Below, piece after piece: positions 1 to 9,176 of a stretch of DNA of 64,000 bases. Position 1 is the first letter of the stretch. Every line of letters begins with the position of its first letter. Below the pieces are notes generated by a model that was not told where the DNA came from, made no database searches, and was given only the letters and a program-made list of their open reading frames with translations. Location of the stretch: the NCBI GenBank assembly GCA_017427385.1, contig JAFRSW010000011.1, positions 1-64,000 on the forward strand, written 5' to 3'. This stretch comes from Bacteroidales bacterium. GTDB taxonomy: Bacteria; Bacteroidota; Bacteroidia; Bacteroidales; UBA932. The position numbers were made by a program, and so were the translations under genes.

Positions 1-663
1 GACTTCGTTCACGGGGTTGTAGCTGGTCATGACGGCAGCCACATCACCCTGTTCAACAGCCTTGCGGAAGGCTGGGAAGTATATCTCATTCAGGGTCCTT
101 TCATCGGCCACGGAGCCAACGCGGTGGCGCTGGTACTCCTGGTTATTCAGGGCGAAGTGCTTGATGGTAGCCATCACCCTGTGCTGCTGGATACCCTGGA
201 TGTAATTAAGGGCAATCTCCGACGTAAGGAAAGGATCTTCTCCGTAGTATTCGAAGTTGCGCCCGCACAGGGGTGAACGGTAAATGTTCACCCCGGGGCA
301 GAGCATAATCCGCACTCCGCGGGCGGTGGCATCGTAGCCGATGCCGTCGCCCACGCCTTTGGCCACGTCACGGTTGAAGCTTGCAGCTAGGCCTATCCCG
401 CAGGGGTAGTACGTACTGTATGTGTTGTTACGTACGCCCTGCGGGCCATCGGCCATTCTCACGGAAGGGATGCCGAGTCTGGGAATTGATTGAGTATGGA
501 ACCCGTCATCCTTTCCGGAGATGAAAGCGATCTTCTCGTCCAGCGTCATCTTGCTCACTATCTCCGCCGCGCGGTCCTTGTCACTTTGGGTTATGATATA
601 GGGATGAGCGAATGCGATGTTTGTAAGCAGAATCGCTGCTGTTATGAGGATAATCTTTCTCAT
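1..663 (-). CDS. Glycoside hydrolase family 3 enzyme (beta-glucosidase-like), N-terminal part
   Basis: The reading frame is open to the left edge, so only the first 221 codons are present. It starts at ATG 663 with a signal peptide (MRKIILITAAILLTNIAFA), so the enzyme should be exported. The mature part shows the GH3 N-terminal barrel: MTLDEKIAFISG near residue 38, a GPQGVR segment, GRNFEYYGEDP near 135 and KHFALNNQE near 170, the conserved Lys-His substrate-binding block. GH3 enzymes remove terminal beta-linked sugars. The catalytic Asp region and C-terminal domain lie outside the window. It is the last visible gene of the GH2-GH28-phosphatase-lipoprotein run and begins 6 bases after the beta-helix lipoprotein stop. 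Family call is firm; substrate is unknown. Confidence 0.9.
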   Translation of the reverse strand, partial: MRKIILITAAILLTNIAFAHPYIITQSDKDRAAEIVSKMTLDEKIAFISGKDDGFHTQSIPRLGIPSVRMADGPQGVRNNTYSTYYPCGIGLAASFNRDVAKGVGDGIGYDATARGVRIMLCPGVNIYRSPLCGRNFEYYGEDPFLTSEIALNYIQGIQQHRVMATIKHFALNNQEYQRHRVGSVADERTLNEIYFPAFRKAVEQGDVAAVMTSYNPVNEV

Positions 664-669
664 AAGATG

Positions 670-3339
670 CTAATTCTGATATGCTCCGGGCCACCAATCA
701 TCGTTGCCACGGGGCTCTCTACGCTGGTCAAGGGTGATATCGGTGCTAAGGAACGAAACAATACGAGTATTGATATTCGAAAGCCTGGTGGAGAAATCCG
801 ATGCCGAAATCTTAGAATACGTGGATGATCCGGATATTTCTCCATTCCATGTCCAATATCCGCCTGAATTCCAATTCAGACTACCAATCGTACTTAATGT
901 TAGACCGCTTTGACAATTACCATTGTCAGTGACTGTAGTAGCAGACACATCATCATAATGAGTATAGGCTAGATTTATAGATGCACCAGAATCATTGCAT
1001 TTTATAGAGCCCACTTCCGAATCATTCGGGACAATGATGCTATTGGTAAAATAATACGTCTTGGTACCCCAAATCCAAATAAGGGAAGATCCTGTAACCG
1101 TACTCAAAGAGCCTCCTGCAGTTTTACTATATTGAGTATCACCAATGATGGAGCAGTTGCTGATGCTGGAATAACCGCCATCCTGGATGCCATCTATAGC
1201 CACCCAGGAAAGCGTTGCGCCACTAGGTTTCTTCGATGCCACCTGGTATGAGCCTCTAATTGAACTGTTGTTCATACAGAAACTGTTTATACCATTGACA
1301 TTGATTGCACATCCTGTGCTTGAAACATAATTTGCATCAAAAGAGCACTCGTCAATCTCAAACATAGGATACGTCTTGGGCGAGTTATGAGGTGCACCTT
1401 CAGTATATATAGCGCCACCTGTATAACCATGGTTTCCAATGAACTTTGAGTTGTTAATAATAGCATGAGCATCACCAAACCCAAAAACAGCCCCGCCCAA
1501 TTTCTTTGCCGAATTATTAATAAAATTCGATCCGTTTATAACAACGTATACATCTTCTTCCAAAAAGAACGCACCACCTCCAACGCCATCACCATCTCCA
1601 GTAGATTGATTCGCTTCTCCGTCTCCTGTTCCACCGAAAGTACAGTTATTAAAATTAGCCTTCGTTGTTCTATCAGCACCGCCATATACTTCAACGGCTC
1701 CGCCATACGCAGACTGGTTGCCTTTGAAAACAGCATTTTTAATTACGTTGGTCTCGCCTTTCTTTATATTTGTCTCTATATCCAGCGCTCCGCCATAAAT
1801 AACAGCCGTATTATTAAGGAAATTCGTCGTTAAAACACCATCATCATTTATTTCCAAATAAGCACCGTTCTCAACTTGTATGGCACCGCCATTACCAGCT
1901 GCAGCATTATTCTGGAATGTCCCGCCTTTAACAACAGCTATTTTCCCGTTTCCACTTACTGCAACGCAAGCACCGTAAGATGCTCCGTTGTTGGACATCG
2001 TGCATTCTTCTATTTCAATGCTTTGCGCTGAATAGATTGCTCCGCCATGAGTGTTTTCGCTATCCTTAGTCGCTTTATTGTCTGAGAATGTGCAACCCTT
2101 GAATAGCCATGTGCCGCTACTTGCAATGTTCAAAGCACCGCCATTATCATCAGTGACTTTACCTTTCACGAAGCTAATCCCATCAAAAGTGACATTCATA
2201 TTGCCTCCCAAAGACAGGATACGATGGTCACCAGTTCCATCGTTATCATCATCTCCAGTGAAAATGGTGCCACTCTCACCCTTGATGGTAAAAGAAATTG
2301 TCTCGCCTGCATCAATGTTGATTGCCGCTCCTATGCCCCAATTGTAGGTGCCGGCCGCAAGATGGAAGGTGGCCCCGTTTATGTTGGCCAGTTTGGCGTT
2401 ATCCATAGCTGCATCTGTTCCTCCGGTATGAAGTTTGCTCCAGAATTGGCTGGCACTCCAGGCATTCTCCCAGTTCATTCCGTTTTTCTTACCTGTGCCA
2501 TCTACTGTTACATAGTATTTGCCATTGGCAGATACAGTCTCCATATCATAGACATTGTTGGCGGCAGTAGTGATCGCCTTGTTAAGCCAGTATGTTCCCG
2601 TTACATCTTCTCCATTGTACCATGTAAGCAGCAACCCCTTGGAATGCGTAATGCCCGGGGCAATGGCAATATAATAGGTGCCGCCGGTGCCAAAAGGGAA
2701 CGTGACGGTTATACTGGATCCGCCCTCCGACAAATCTCCAGCCGTGGGGTTCTCTCCCGAGCAGTCGACTGCCAGCGTTCCGGACAGATTCTGCCCGCCT
2801 ACGCTTGAAACAACCACCTTGGTGATATCGGCACCAACAGTGAATCCCACAAAAGCATTAACGTTCTTAAAAGCCATGTTATGGGTCTCCGCATCAATCT
2901 TTGCCACGGCAATGTTTCCTTTACCGAAGATTCCTTCCTGTGCAGCAGGTATAGTTACATTGACCGTTGTGCTGCTGACAGAAGAGAACTGATCTTTAGG
3001 GTACACGGCATATAGTGCCGTCTTTCCGCTCGGGACAAGTCCGGAGAAATCACCTGTAGCGCTTCCGCCTTCACCTACAAGTGTGAAATCGTAAGCAGAC
3101 GCATCGCTGCAATAAACCTTAATCTTGTCACCGGTGGCCCATTTTACGGTTGTGCCGTCCAGCGTGGTCTTGGTTTCATCGCTTACAGCACTGAGTGTTA
3201 ACTGAGTATAGCCTTCCGGAATCACTTCCTCTTGAGGCTCAACAGTAATCTCCTCTTCCGGAGCGTTTACTTCCTTCTGGCAGGAGAAAAGCGTAAGGGC
3301 GCATGCTGCGCACATAAATGCAAAAGAAATCTTTTTCAT
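670..3339 (-). CDS. Fimbrillin-headed beta-helix lipoprotein A (choice-of-anchor Q type)
   Basis: Secreted lipoprotein of about 889 aa. The start chosen is ATG 3339 rather than ATG 3354, because a GGAGG lies 7-8 bases before it; it gives MKKISFAFMC with lipobox LFSC. Residues about 30-270 form a fimbrillin-like domain (KTTLDGTTVKWATGDKI, GKTALYAVYP, AFKNVNAFVGF). The rest is a right-handed parallel beta-helix of the Pmp type, with repeated GGAI/GGAV rungs and F-x-x-N-x-A spacing. The C-terminus (LDQRREPRG...WWPGAYQN) matches the ending of choice-of-anchor Q proteins. It is a paralogue of the protein at 20954-23779. It is preceded by a 44 aa peptide gene and followed by GH3. A surface glycan-binding or adhesive role is inference; no catalytic motif was seen. 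Confidence 0.85.
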   Translation of the reverse strand: MKKISFAFMCAACALTLFSCQKEVNAPEEEITVEPQEEVIPEGYTQLTLSAVSDETKTTLDGTTVKWATGDKIKVYCSDASAYDFTLVGEGGSATGDFSGLVPSGKTALYAVYPKDQFSSVSSTTVNVTIPAAQEGIFGKGNIAVAKIDAETHNMAFKNVNAFVGFTVGADITKVVVSSVGGQNLSGTLAVDCSGENPTAGDLSEGGSSITVTFPFGTGGTYYIAIAPGITHSKGLLLTWYNGEDVTGTYWLNKAITTAANNVYDMETVSANGKYYVTVDGTGKKNGMNWENAWSASQFWSKLHTGGTDAAMDNAKLANINGATFHLAAGTYNWGIGAAINIDAGETISFTIKGESGTIFTGDDDNDGTGDHRILSLGGNMNVTFDGISFVKGKVTDDNGGALNIASSGTWLFKGCTFSDNKATKDSENTHGGAIYSAQSIEIEECTMSNNGASYGACVAVSGNGKIAVVKGGTFQNNAAAGNGGAIQVENGAYLEINDDGVLTTNFLNNTAVIYGGALDIETNIKKGETNVIKNAVFKGNQSAYGGAVEVYGGADRTTKANFNNCTFGGTGDGEANQSTGDGDGVGGGAFFLEEDVYVVINGSNFINNSAKKLGGAVFGFGDAHAIINNSKFIGNHGYTGGAIYTEGAPHNSPKTYPMFEIDECSFDANYVSSTGCAINVNGINSFCMNNSSIRGSYQVASKKPSGATLSWVAIDGIQDGGYSSISNCSIIGDTQYSKTAGGSLSTVTGSSLIWIWGTKTYYFTNSIIVPNDSEVGSIKCNDSGASINLAYTHYDDVSATTVTDNGNCQSGLTLSTIGSLNWNSGGYWTWNGEISGSSTYSKISASDFSTRLSNINTRIVSFLSTDITLDQRREPRGNDDWWPGAYQN

Positions 3340-3357
3340 AGCACAATCCTCCATAAC

Positions 3358-3492
3358 TTAACCAAGATCAGCACCCGCATACGGGTCTGTAATAATAATT
3401 GTTTCCAATACTCCATTACTTGTCTGGCAGATTCCGGACTCCATACTTAATGGGACCGTCTGCACGTCGGGCTTTTCATACTCTTTTTTCAT
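3358..3492 (-). CDS. Small 44 aa peptide upstream of a fimbrillin-headed lipoprotein
   Basis: An intact 44-codon frame starts at ATG 3492 (MKKEYEKPDVQTVPLSMESG) and ends in TAA. It lies 18 bases after the phosphatase stop and 18 bases before the chosen start of lipoprotein A. The lipoprotein's GGAGG lies just beyond its stop, so the two are probably co-translated. It resembles the peptide at 15658-15810, which also precedes a fimbrillin-headed lipoprotein: both begin MK-x-x-Y-x-x-P, continue with a short hydrophobic/acidic stretch and have a Cys near the middle. It has no signal peptide. Short MKK-Y-x-P peptides beside lipoprotein genes are common in Bacteroidales. The function is unknown. 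Confidence 0.6.
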   Translation of the reverse strand: MKKEYEKPDVQTVPLSMESGICQTSNGVLETIIITDPYAGADLG

Positions 3493-3510
3493 AATACACT
3501 AGTTTTATTG

Positions 3511-4764
3511 TTATTTGTTTTCAATATATCTCTTTACATCATCCCAGCGGTAATATGGACCGGAGAATGAATCTATTTCCGGGACAGGGGTTTCCTGCTC
3601 GTTCACCAGGAACTTGACCAAGACATCACCCTTACGGTTCTTGTAAAATATCATTTGAAGGTTGGAGGCAAATGTGCAGAGTTTGGCGCCGGGCCAGCTG
3701 CTGTACGCTTCTTCTGCCGTAAGTCTTGGGTATCCGAATCCTTCCAGGCCAAGAAAAGAACAAAGGCACATAAAAGGCAGGTCGTGCCCGAAGATGAGGT
3801 CCGCTGCAACGGGAGCTCCGGCAATGGCCTCATCGGCCTTCTTGACCATCATATCGGCCAAAACGCCAACTTCACTCAGAGCCTCGTCGCCATAAGGAAC
3901 CGAGTTGCAATACGAAAGATAGCTCTGGAGGGCATGACGTGCATACGCAGTCTCTACAGCTTCCCACGGGAGGAAACTGTAGCGATTATCCTCAATATCA
4001 TAAGCTTCAGTAAAACGGGCCAGGTTAAAAATGGCGGAGATAAAATGCTTTGGCTTTCCTGTAAGTTGTCTTCCCCTTCTTGTATCCGTAAAAAATCTGG
4101 AATAAATGGCCGATGTATCAATGGGGATGTCTGTCAAAGAGCTATGGGAGTCATCATAACCCTTCTGCTTAATAGCTTTGGGGCTATTGAGGGTGATTAC
4201 ACGCTGGTACACGACACCACAATCCCAAGTGATGGGGAGGTCTCTCTTGCAAGCCCTAAGCGAGGAGGTAAACGCCGCCATGCTCACCAGGCAGCGAGGC
4301 ACATCCGAGGAAATCACGTGCACTTCCCCTCTCTTGAACACGCGCGAATAACGCTTATACATCCTTTGGGCAATAAGTTCATGCTCTCGTGCTCCCCTGG
4401 GTGTTAGACGGCCATCCATACCATTGTGCAGCCCGATCATCTGTATTGCACAAGTCAAAAGTGAATCCCCGGATTGGGTGAGGATTCCCTCTTCCTTTGC
4501 AGTCTGCAGGCAATTTCTAAGCAGCACATAAGGTTTGTCTGATGAGTGGGAACGCGAACCGTGCCGGCCGTAGTGGCTGATATAGAAAGGCTTAAAACCA
4601 GCGGGCGCCGGAGTATCCTTAATAGGAGAAAACTCATAAGCGTGTATAACGCCTGCGGCCCGCCTGGGGTTGGATCGCAGATAAGCTTCCATCTCGGGAG
4701 ACAACTGTGCAAAAGAAGCAATTGCTACACCAAGGAAAAATAAGGTTGTGAAAAACCGTTTCAT
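3511..4764 (-). CDS. Exported histidine-type phosphatase (clade 2, acid phosphatase/phytase-like)
   Basis: A 417 aa protein with a signal peptide (MKRFFTTLFFLGVAIASFAQ). The catalytic RHG motif is present as HYGRHGSRSHS near residue 66, SSDVPRC near 150 matches the second conserved block, and FGHDLPF near 325 supplies the His-Asp pair of clade 2 enzymes. This clade includes acid phosphatases, phytases and MINPP-type inositol polyphosphate phosphatases. These remove phosphate monoesters through a phosphohistidine intermediate. It sits 2 bases after GH28 in the GH2-GH28 operon, which suggests that it dephosphorylates a product or substituent of the same substrate. Length is normal. The exact substrate cannot be read from the sequence. 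Confidence 0.85.
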   Translation of the reverse strand: MKRFFTTLFFLGVAIASFAQLSPEMEAYLRSNPRRAAGVIHAYEFSPIKDTPAPAGFKPFYISHYGRHGSRSHSSDKPYVLLRNCLQTAKEEGILTQSGDSLLTCAIQMIGLHNGMDGRLTPRGAREHELIAQRMYKRYSRVFKRGEVHVISSDVPRCLVSMAAFTSSLRACKRDLPITWDCGVVYQRVITLNSPKAIKQKGYDDSHSSLTDIPIDTSAIYSRFFTDTRRGRQLTGKPKHFISAIFNLARFTEAYDIEDNRYSFLPWEAVETAYARHALQSYLSYCNSVPYGDEALSEVGVLADMMVKKADEAIAGAPVAADLIFGHDLPFMCLCSFLGLEGFGYPRLTAEEAYSSWPGAKLCTFASNLQMIFYKNRKGDVLVKFLVNEQETPVPEIDSFSGPYYRWDDVKRYIENK

Positions 4765-4766
4765 AT

Positions 4767-6077
4767 CTAGTATAATAGTTTGTTTTCCTCCTCAATCCAG
4801 CCGCGGCGTATATCCAGTTCCTCCTGAGTCAGTTTTTTCTCCTTGAATAATCCACCGTCCAGGGTAACACTGGCATTAACACGTTCATACAGAGCCGGAA
4901 CATCCACTTTCTTAAAGACTATGTTCTGGAATGGGGCAGCCATCTTGGCCCAGATATGGGAAACATTGGGGGCGGTGCCGCTCACACAATCAAAAGTGAT
5001 ATCACGGATTGAGCATGACTTGGAGCGCATATGATGGATGCGCAGCAGTTCCTGGGCCTCTACCTTTATGTCCCGTATCGTGATGTTGTCTATATCAGGG
5101 CCGCGTTCGCTCTTTGAGTAGGCGCCCACGATATTGAAGGCGACGTTTGTATCGGAAATAGAGATTCCGGACAAGACTGCGTCATGGATATGACCTTCTC
5201 CCACTCCTATGCGTATGGCATTGCAGCTGGAGGAAAGTACGCAGTTTTCAACCCTCACCCGGGCGCAATCCTGCGGCTTTTCAAGGAGATGAGCTCCCGA
5301 TGCCCGGAGGGTGATACAGTCGTCGGATGTGTCTATGGTGCAGTTTGAGACCGTTACGTCCTGGCAGCGGTCTATGTCAATCCCGTCACCGTTGAATGTG
5401 TGATAGTCTTTCCTATGGGTATGGACAGAGCACCCGGAAACATATACCTTGTTGCAATTATGCAGGAAACAGCTCCAGTAAGGAGAATCGGCCAATTCTA
5501 TATCCTTGATTGTAATTTCACTACTGTCCACGAACCAGACCATCTGAGACGGACGCGCAGGTACAAGCGACTTATTAGAATATGGTTTGCCTTGAGAATC
5601 CAGTAGAAATGCATCCGAATTACCGTCAATCCTGCCTTTCCCACTGAGGGTCACATTGCTTACACCAACTCCAAGTATGAGATGGCCTCCGCTAATGTAA
5701 TCGCCCCAGCCTATTTCGGCTTCGTTCTGGGGGCAGCAGTCAGCCGCACAGTAATCCCTTATGTTGGGGCTTCCCTTGATTACAGCGTCCTCGTCAAGAT
5801 GGAGCTCAACTTTGCTCCTAAGCCAGATGGAACCGCAGAGATATATTCCCTTGGGCACAGTCACTAAACCGCCGCCATTTGCGGCAACATATTCAATCGC
5901 GTCCTGTACAGCCTTGGTATCAAGCGTGGCGCCATCTCCCGTGGCGCCGAAATCCTTCACAGACACCGTGCTGAGTTCCGCAGCCGGTGCTAGAGTATTG
6001 TCTGATGTTTTAACCTGTCCTCTACCAGAACAAGTCACAATTGAAACAATCAGTATCAAGTATAATACAATCTTCAT
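4767..6077 (-). CDS. Glycoside hydrolase family 28 (polygalacturonase-like) protein
   Basis: A 436 aa protein with a lipoprotein-like leader (IVSIVTCSGRG). It has the pectate-lyase-type beta-helix start VKDFGATGDGATLDTKAVQ. The GH28 catalytic block NGDGIDID (near 231) and the acid pair DDCITL (near 253) are present. The usual GHG block reads SSCNAIRIG, so the His is replaced by Asn, and the RIK block reads RIHHM. It may therefore be a divergent subfamily with altered substrate, or be less active. Known GH28 enzymes cleave galacturonan or rhamnogalacturonan. The gene begins 2 bases after the GH2 stop and precedes the phosphatase by 2 bases, so the three are surely one transcript. Confidence 0.82.
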   Translation of the reverse strand: MKIVLYLILIVSIVTCSGRGQVKTSDNTLAPAAELSTVSVKDFGATGDGATLDTKAVQDAIEYVAANGGGLVTVPKGIYLCGSIWLRSKVELHLDEDAVIKGSPNIRDYCAADCCPQNEAEIGWGDYISGGHLILGVGVSNVTLSGKGRIDGNSDAFLLDSQGKPYSNKSLVPARPSQMVWFVDSSEITIKDIELADSPYWSCFLHNCNKVYVSGCSVHTHRKDYHTFNGDGIDIDRCQDVTVSNCTIDTSDDCITLRASGAHLLEKPQDCARVRVENCVLSSSCNAIRIGVGEGHIHDAVLSGISISDTNVAFNIVGAYSKSERGPDIDNITIRDIKVEAQELLRIHHMRSKSCSIRDITFDCVSGTAPNVSHIWAKMAAPFQNIVFKKVDVPALYERVNASVTLDGGLFKEKKLTQEELDIRRGWIEEENKLLY

Positions 6078-6078
6078 T

Positions 6079-8697
6079 CTATTGAACTCTTATAATCCTT
6101 ATTGCATTCAAGACAGGTATGCCTTTTGACTTGATAAAACCTATGTCCAGGCCGCTTCCATCTTCCACTTCCACGGGGAAACGCTGGACGACGGCCGTAT
6201 TATATCCATATTCCCGAGCGATATTGACTTCTCTTAGGACGGTTGTGCCATTTATGGAAACGGAGAAAACACGTTCCTCTTCACCGGAAGACAGAGTCAC
6301 GTTACCAATATCATAGATGATAGGCTTTCCCCGGAAGGGTCCCGTAAGGTCTGCAAAATAGAGGTAAACAAAGTATCTCCCGTCCGGGATATCGGCCTTG
6401 AAGGCATCCAAGCCGGCCCTTTGAGTTTGGAAGAGAGGGTCCAAGTCTGTGCCGATGATATCGGCCTCAAAAGCAGGACGGGGGCCGCCGCTTTTCTGCT
6501 GATACATACGCTCTCCCCCAACATAGCCCCATGAACCTGGACGATACTCCTGCTCCGGAACCCAAACCAGTCCCTCGGTCCTATCTTCAAAATAGCGGCG
6601 CGTACCCATTAATACGCTTATTTCCCTGAATTCTGACATATCTTCCGGAACCATTCTGAAATCTATGCGAAGAATATCTGACGCGCCATCGAGGCCACGG
6701 GCCTCCAGAACGTTTTCTCCGCCAATAAACGGAACGTCGAATATAGCTGAACCTTCTTTGACGGTCTTTGTACCAAGAGATCGACCATTCAGGGACAATT
6801 CAACTTCTGTGGCCGATGCAAAGACCTCAACAGGCTGGATGCACTCCCCTTTCACCTCCTGCCCTGCACGAATCTTCCAATCCGAACCGTCTATCCGTAT
6901 GAACGGGCCCTTGCCATACAGGGCCTTATAGAGCCAATAAATATTCTTGGGCGTCCTATCGGATGTAGTTATTCCCTTGCAATTGAAATGAGGAACTGCA
7001 AAGCCTCTTGCCTCCGAATGGAAATCGTTCAGATTCCAGACAGCCCCGCCTGAGATATACTCTTTCTCCATAATAACAGGAATATACCTCTTGTGGTACT
7101 GGAGGGCATAATCACAAGTGTAATCCTGGCACTCCGGCTCAAAACTGCGAAGGCGGGAGTCCGCGTCGGCGCCGTACTCTGAAACAATGATCGCCTTTCC
7201 TGGGAATGTATCGTGTATCTTATCCAAGGCAGAGCCCAGTTTGTCGAAAGAACTGTAATACCAGCCGTGATATAGATTGAATCCCAGGATGTCAGGGATG
7301 TCTCCAAGCCCGCTTTCTTTGTATTTCTTCATGTCTCCGTCACAGGGAATCATAGTGAGCCTGGAAGGATCGGCCTCACGCAGTGCGCTATCAATAGCCC
7401 TGGCGCAATCATTCACTTTTTTGTGATAATTCCCGTTCTCGTATTCACCATTTTGCCAGGGAGAATTGTCCAGAAGCACTTCGTTCATGTATGCCCAAGC
7501 GACTATGGAAGGGTGATTATAATTCTGATAAACCATCTCTCTTGCCATATTCACGGAGTTGCTGGCGAAATCATCGGTCAGGCCGATGCGGTTCACGACC
7601 GGAATCTCCATACAGGTGAGGATTCCAAGGCGGTCACATTCGTACGATATCAGTTCATCTTGCGGATAATGGGAGACCCTGAGGAAGTTGCCGCCCATAT
7701 CCTTTAGAAGACGGATGTCACGAAGGTGCATCTCGTCCGGGAGGGCATTGCCTTTCCCAAGATAATCTTGATGGCGGTTAGTCCCTATAAGTTTAAGGTG
7801 CCGTCCGTTCAGGAAGAAACCCCTGTCCGGGTCAAACTTGAATGTACGGATTCCAAAAGAGTTTCTCCTTGAATCTATTACTTCTCCCTTATTGTCCAGA
7901 AGACGGGTTACGACGGAATAAAGCCGGGGAGAATCAACATCCCAAAGCTGTGGCTCAGGCACTACTGCGGCCATCTTGACCACTTCACTTGCAGATGGCT
8001 TTTTGATGCTCTTTCGTATAGATGTCACCTGATGCCCATCCGGATCAATGACAAGATGTTCCAGAACAAACTTCTTCTCGGGGCGGCAGATACTCAAATG
8101 GGTTTCTATATGAACTGAAGCCTGCTCAGAGGAGGCCACAGGCGTTTTGATATACACTCCGCTGCTGGCGTAATGCTCAATTCTGATATGATTCTCCGGC
8201 ACAAAGACCAGCGAGACGTTGCGGTAAATCCCACCAAAGAAGGTGAAATCGGCCCCTAATGGCGGAATTCCCTCATTATGGGAATTGTCAACGTTTATCC
8301 TGAAGCCATTGGCCCCGGGGTGAACATATTCGCTGATATCAAATACGAAAGCCGTGTAGCCGCCCTTGTGATTCCCTGCATGGGAGCCGTTTACATAAAG
8401 GTCAACGACCTGATTGGCTCCTTCAAAGCGCACGAAAACCTTCTTGCCGGAAAGGTCGTCGTTGATCTGAATCGTCTTGTCATACCATCCTGTGCCCCTG
8501 TAATAGCCGGGGATATCATCCACGGCGTCTTCCGCATTCCAGGTGTGAGGAAGAGATACCGTCTCTGCGGCGGGACTCCCTACTTTCCGGAAGGTCCAGC
8601 CGTCATTGATGCTTCTCTCATATCCCGGCGCCGCCGTTGCCGGCAGGCACATAAGATATGAAAGTAGTACAAAGACTATATGTAATCTCTTCATCAT
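6079..8697 (-). CDS. Glycoside hydrolase family 2 enzyme with C-terminal malectin-like domain
   Basis: About 872 aa. The start is placed at ATG 8697 because the longer frame would need GTG 8703; it gives MMKRLHIVFVLLSYLMCLPATA, a signal peptide. Domain order is the sugar-binding jelly roll (SLPHTWN; FEGANQVVDLYVNG), an Ig-like domain, then the TIM barrel with GTNRHQDYLGKGNALPDE. The acid/base Glu is in WAYMNEV (near 410) and the nucleophile Glu in IVSEYGAD (near 500). A further Ig-like segment and a malectin-type C-terminus (ending AIRIIRVQ) follow. This layout suits beta-galactosidase- or beta-glucuronidase-like enzymes of carbohydrate-use loci. The linkage specificity is unknown. It is the first gene of the second operon of the accessory locus. 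Confidence 0.9.
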   Translation of the reverse strand: MMKRLHIVFVLLSYLMCLPATAAPGYERSINDGWTFRKVGSPAAETVSLPHTWNAEDAVDDIPGYYRGTGWYDKTIQINDDLSGKKVFVRFEGANQVVDLYVNGSHAGNHKGGYTAFVFDISEYVHPGANGFRINVDNSHNEGIPPLGADFTFFGGIYRNVSLVFVPENHIRIEHYASSGVYIKTPVASSEQASVHIETHLSICRPEKKFVLEHLVIDPDGHQVTSIRKSIKKPSASEVVKMAAVVPEPQLWDVDSPRLYSVVTRLLDNKGEVIDSRRNSFGIRTFKFDPDRGFFLNGRHLKLIGTNRHQDYLGKGNALPDEMHLRDIRLLKDMGGNFLRVSHYPQDELISYECDRLGILTCMEIPVVNRIGLTDDFASNSVNMAREMVYQNYNHPSIVAWAYMNEVLLDNSPWQNGEYENGNYHKKVNDCARAIDSALREADPSRLTMIPCDGDMKKYKESGLGDIPDILGFNLYHGWYYSSFDKLGSALDKIHDTFPGKAIIVSEYGADADSRLRSFEPECQDYTCDYALQYHKRYIPVIMEKEYISGGAVWNLNDFHSEARGFAVPHFNCKGITTSDRTPKNIYWLYKALYGKGPFIRIDGSDWKIRAGQEVKGECIQPVEVFASATEVELSLNGRSLGTKTVKEGSAIFDVPFIGGENVLEARGLDGASDILRIDFRMVPEDMSEFREISVLMGTRRYFEDRTEGLVWVPEQEYRPGSWGYVGGERMYQQKSGGPRPAFEADIIGTDLDPLFQTQRAGLDAFKADIPDGRYFVYLYFADLTGPFRGKPIIYDIGNVTLSSGEEERVFSVSINGTTVLREVNIAREYGYNTAVVQRFPVEVEDGSGLDIGFIKSKGIPVLNAIRIIRVQ

Positions 8698-8711
8698 GTA
8701 CACTTATACAC

Positions 8712-8741
8712 AAAAAAGCAGTACGCTTGAACGTACTGCTT
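8712..8741 (-). terminator. Intrinsic terminator after the toxin-antitoxin pair
   Basis: On the minus strand a perfect 10-bp stem (AAGCAGTACG with CGTACTGCTT, 6-base loop) is followed by a T-run. It lies about 25 bases downstream of the PIN toxin stop and only about 15 bases before the GH2 start. No clear -7 box was found between it and GH2, so GH2 transcription may depend on read-through or on an unrecognised promoter. Confidence 0.85.
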
Positions 8742-8765
8742 ACCGCAATTATTTCAGTTAAGGTA

Positions 8766-9176
8766 TTAAATACTCTTGACTATATCGACAAACTCCGAGA
8801 AAGTAATAATCCTGGTCCCGTTATGATTCCTCAGAATCAGCAAGTCATTGTCTCCGGTTACGATATAGTCGGCCGGAATACTCTCTGCCATTGAAAGCAG
8901 ATACAGGTCCTTGATGTCCCTGATGGCCGATTCTGTATCTTTGTAGCCATTGATAAAATGGCATTTTGCGTTGATTAATTCAAAAAGGTTGACAATCGAT
9001 TCAAGACTGATCTTCCCTAAAAACTTGGGTCTGAAGACCACGTCTCTCAGTTCTTTTATTAGTTCATCCGAGACATAAATATCCAATCCTTCCATATCCA
9101 CGATTTCACGAAGAACGCTTAACCGTTTTCCCAGAAGGAAAGATACCCAGATATTTGTGTCCAGAATTACTTTCAT
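8766..9176 (-). CDS. PIN-domain toxin (putative ribonuclease)
   Basis: A 136 aa PIN-domain protein of the kind found in VapC-like toxin-antitoxin pairs. Acidic metal-binding residues are visible: MKVILDTNIWVS (first Asp, residue 5), the Glu in SDELIKELRD, the DIKDLYLL block and VTGDNDLL (TGDxD) near 107. PIN toxins cleave RNA in the cytoplasm. The start ATG overlaps the antitoxin stop as ATGA, typical of coupled translation. A strong terminator follows. The pair sits between the GLUG lipoprotein and GH2 genes, inside the carbohydrate locus but as a separate transcript. The fold call is strong; toxicity is inferred. Confidence 0.85.
   Translation of the reverse strand: MKVILDTNIWVSFLLGKRLSVLREIVDMEGLDIYVSDELIKELRDVVFRPKFLGKISLESIVNLFELINAKCHFINGYKDTESAIRDIKDLYLLSMAESIPADYIVTGDNDLLILRNHNGTRIITFSEFVDIVKSI

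Noticed and set aside
490..828. Plus-strand 112-codon frame near the left edge
   Set aside because: It is the shadow of the GH3 and beta-helix genes on the minus strand and has no family features.
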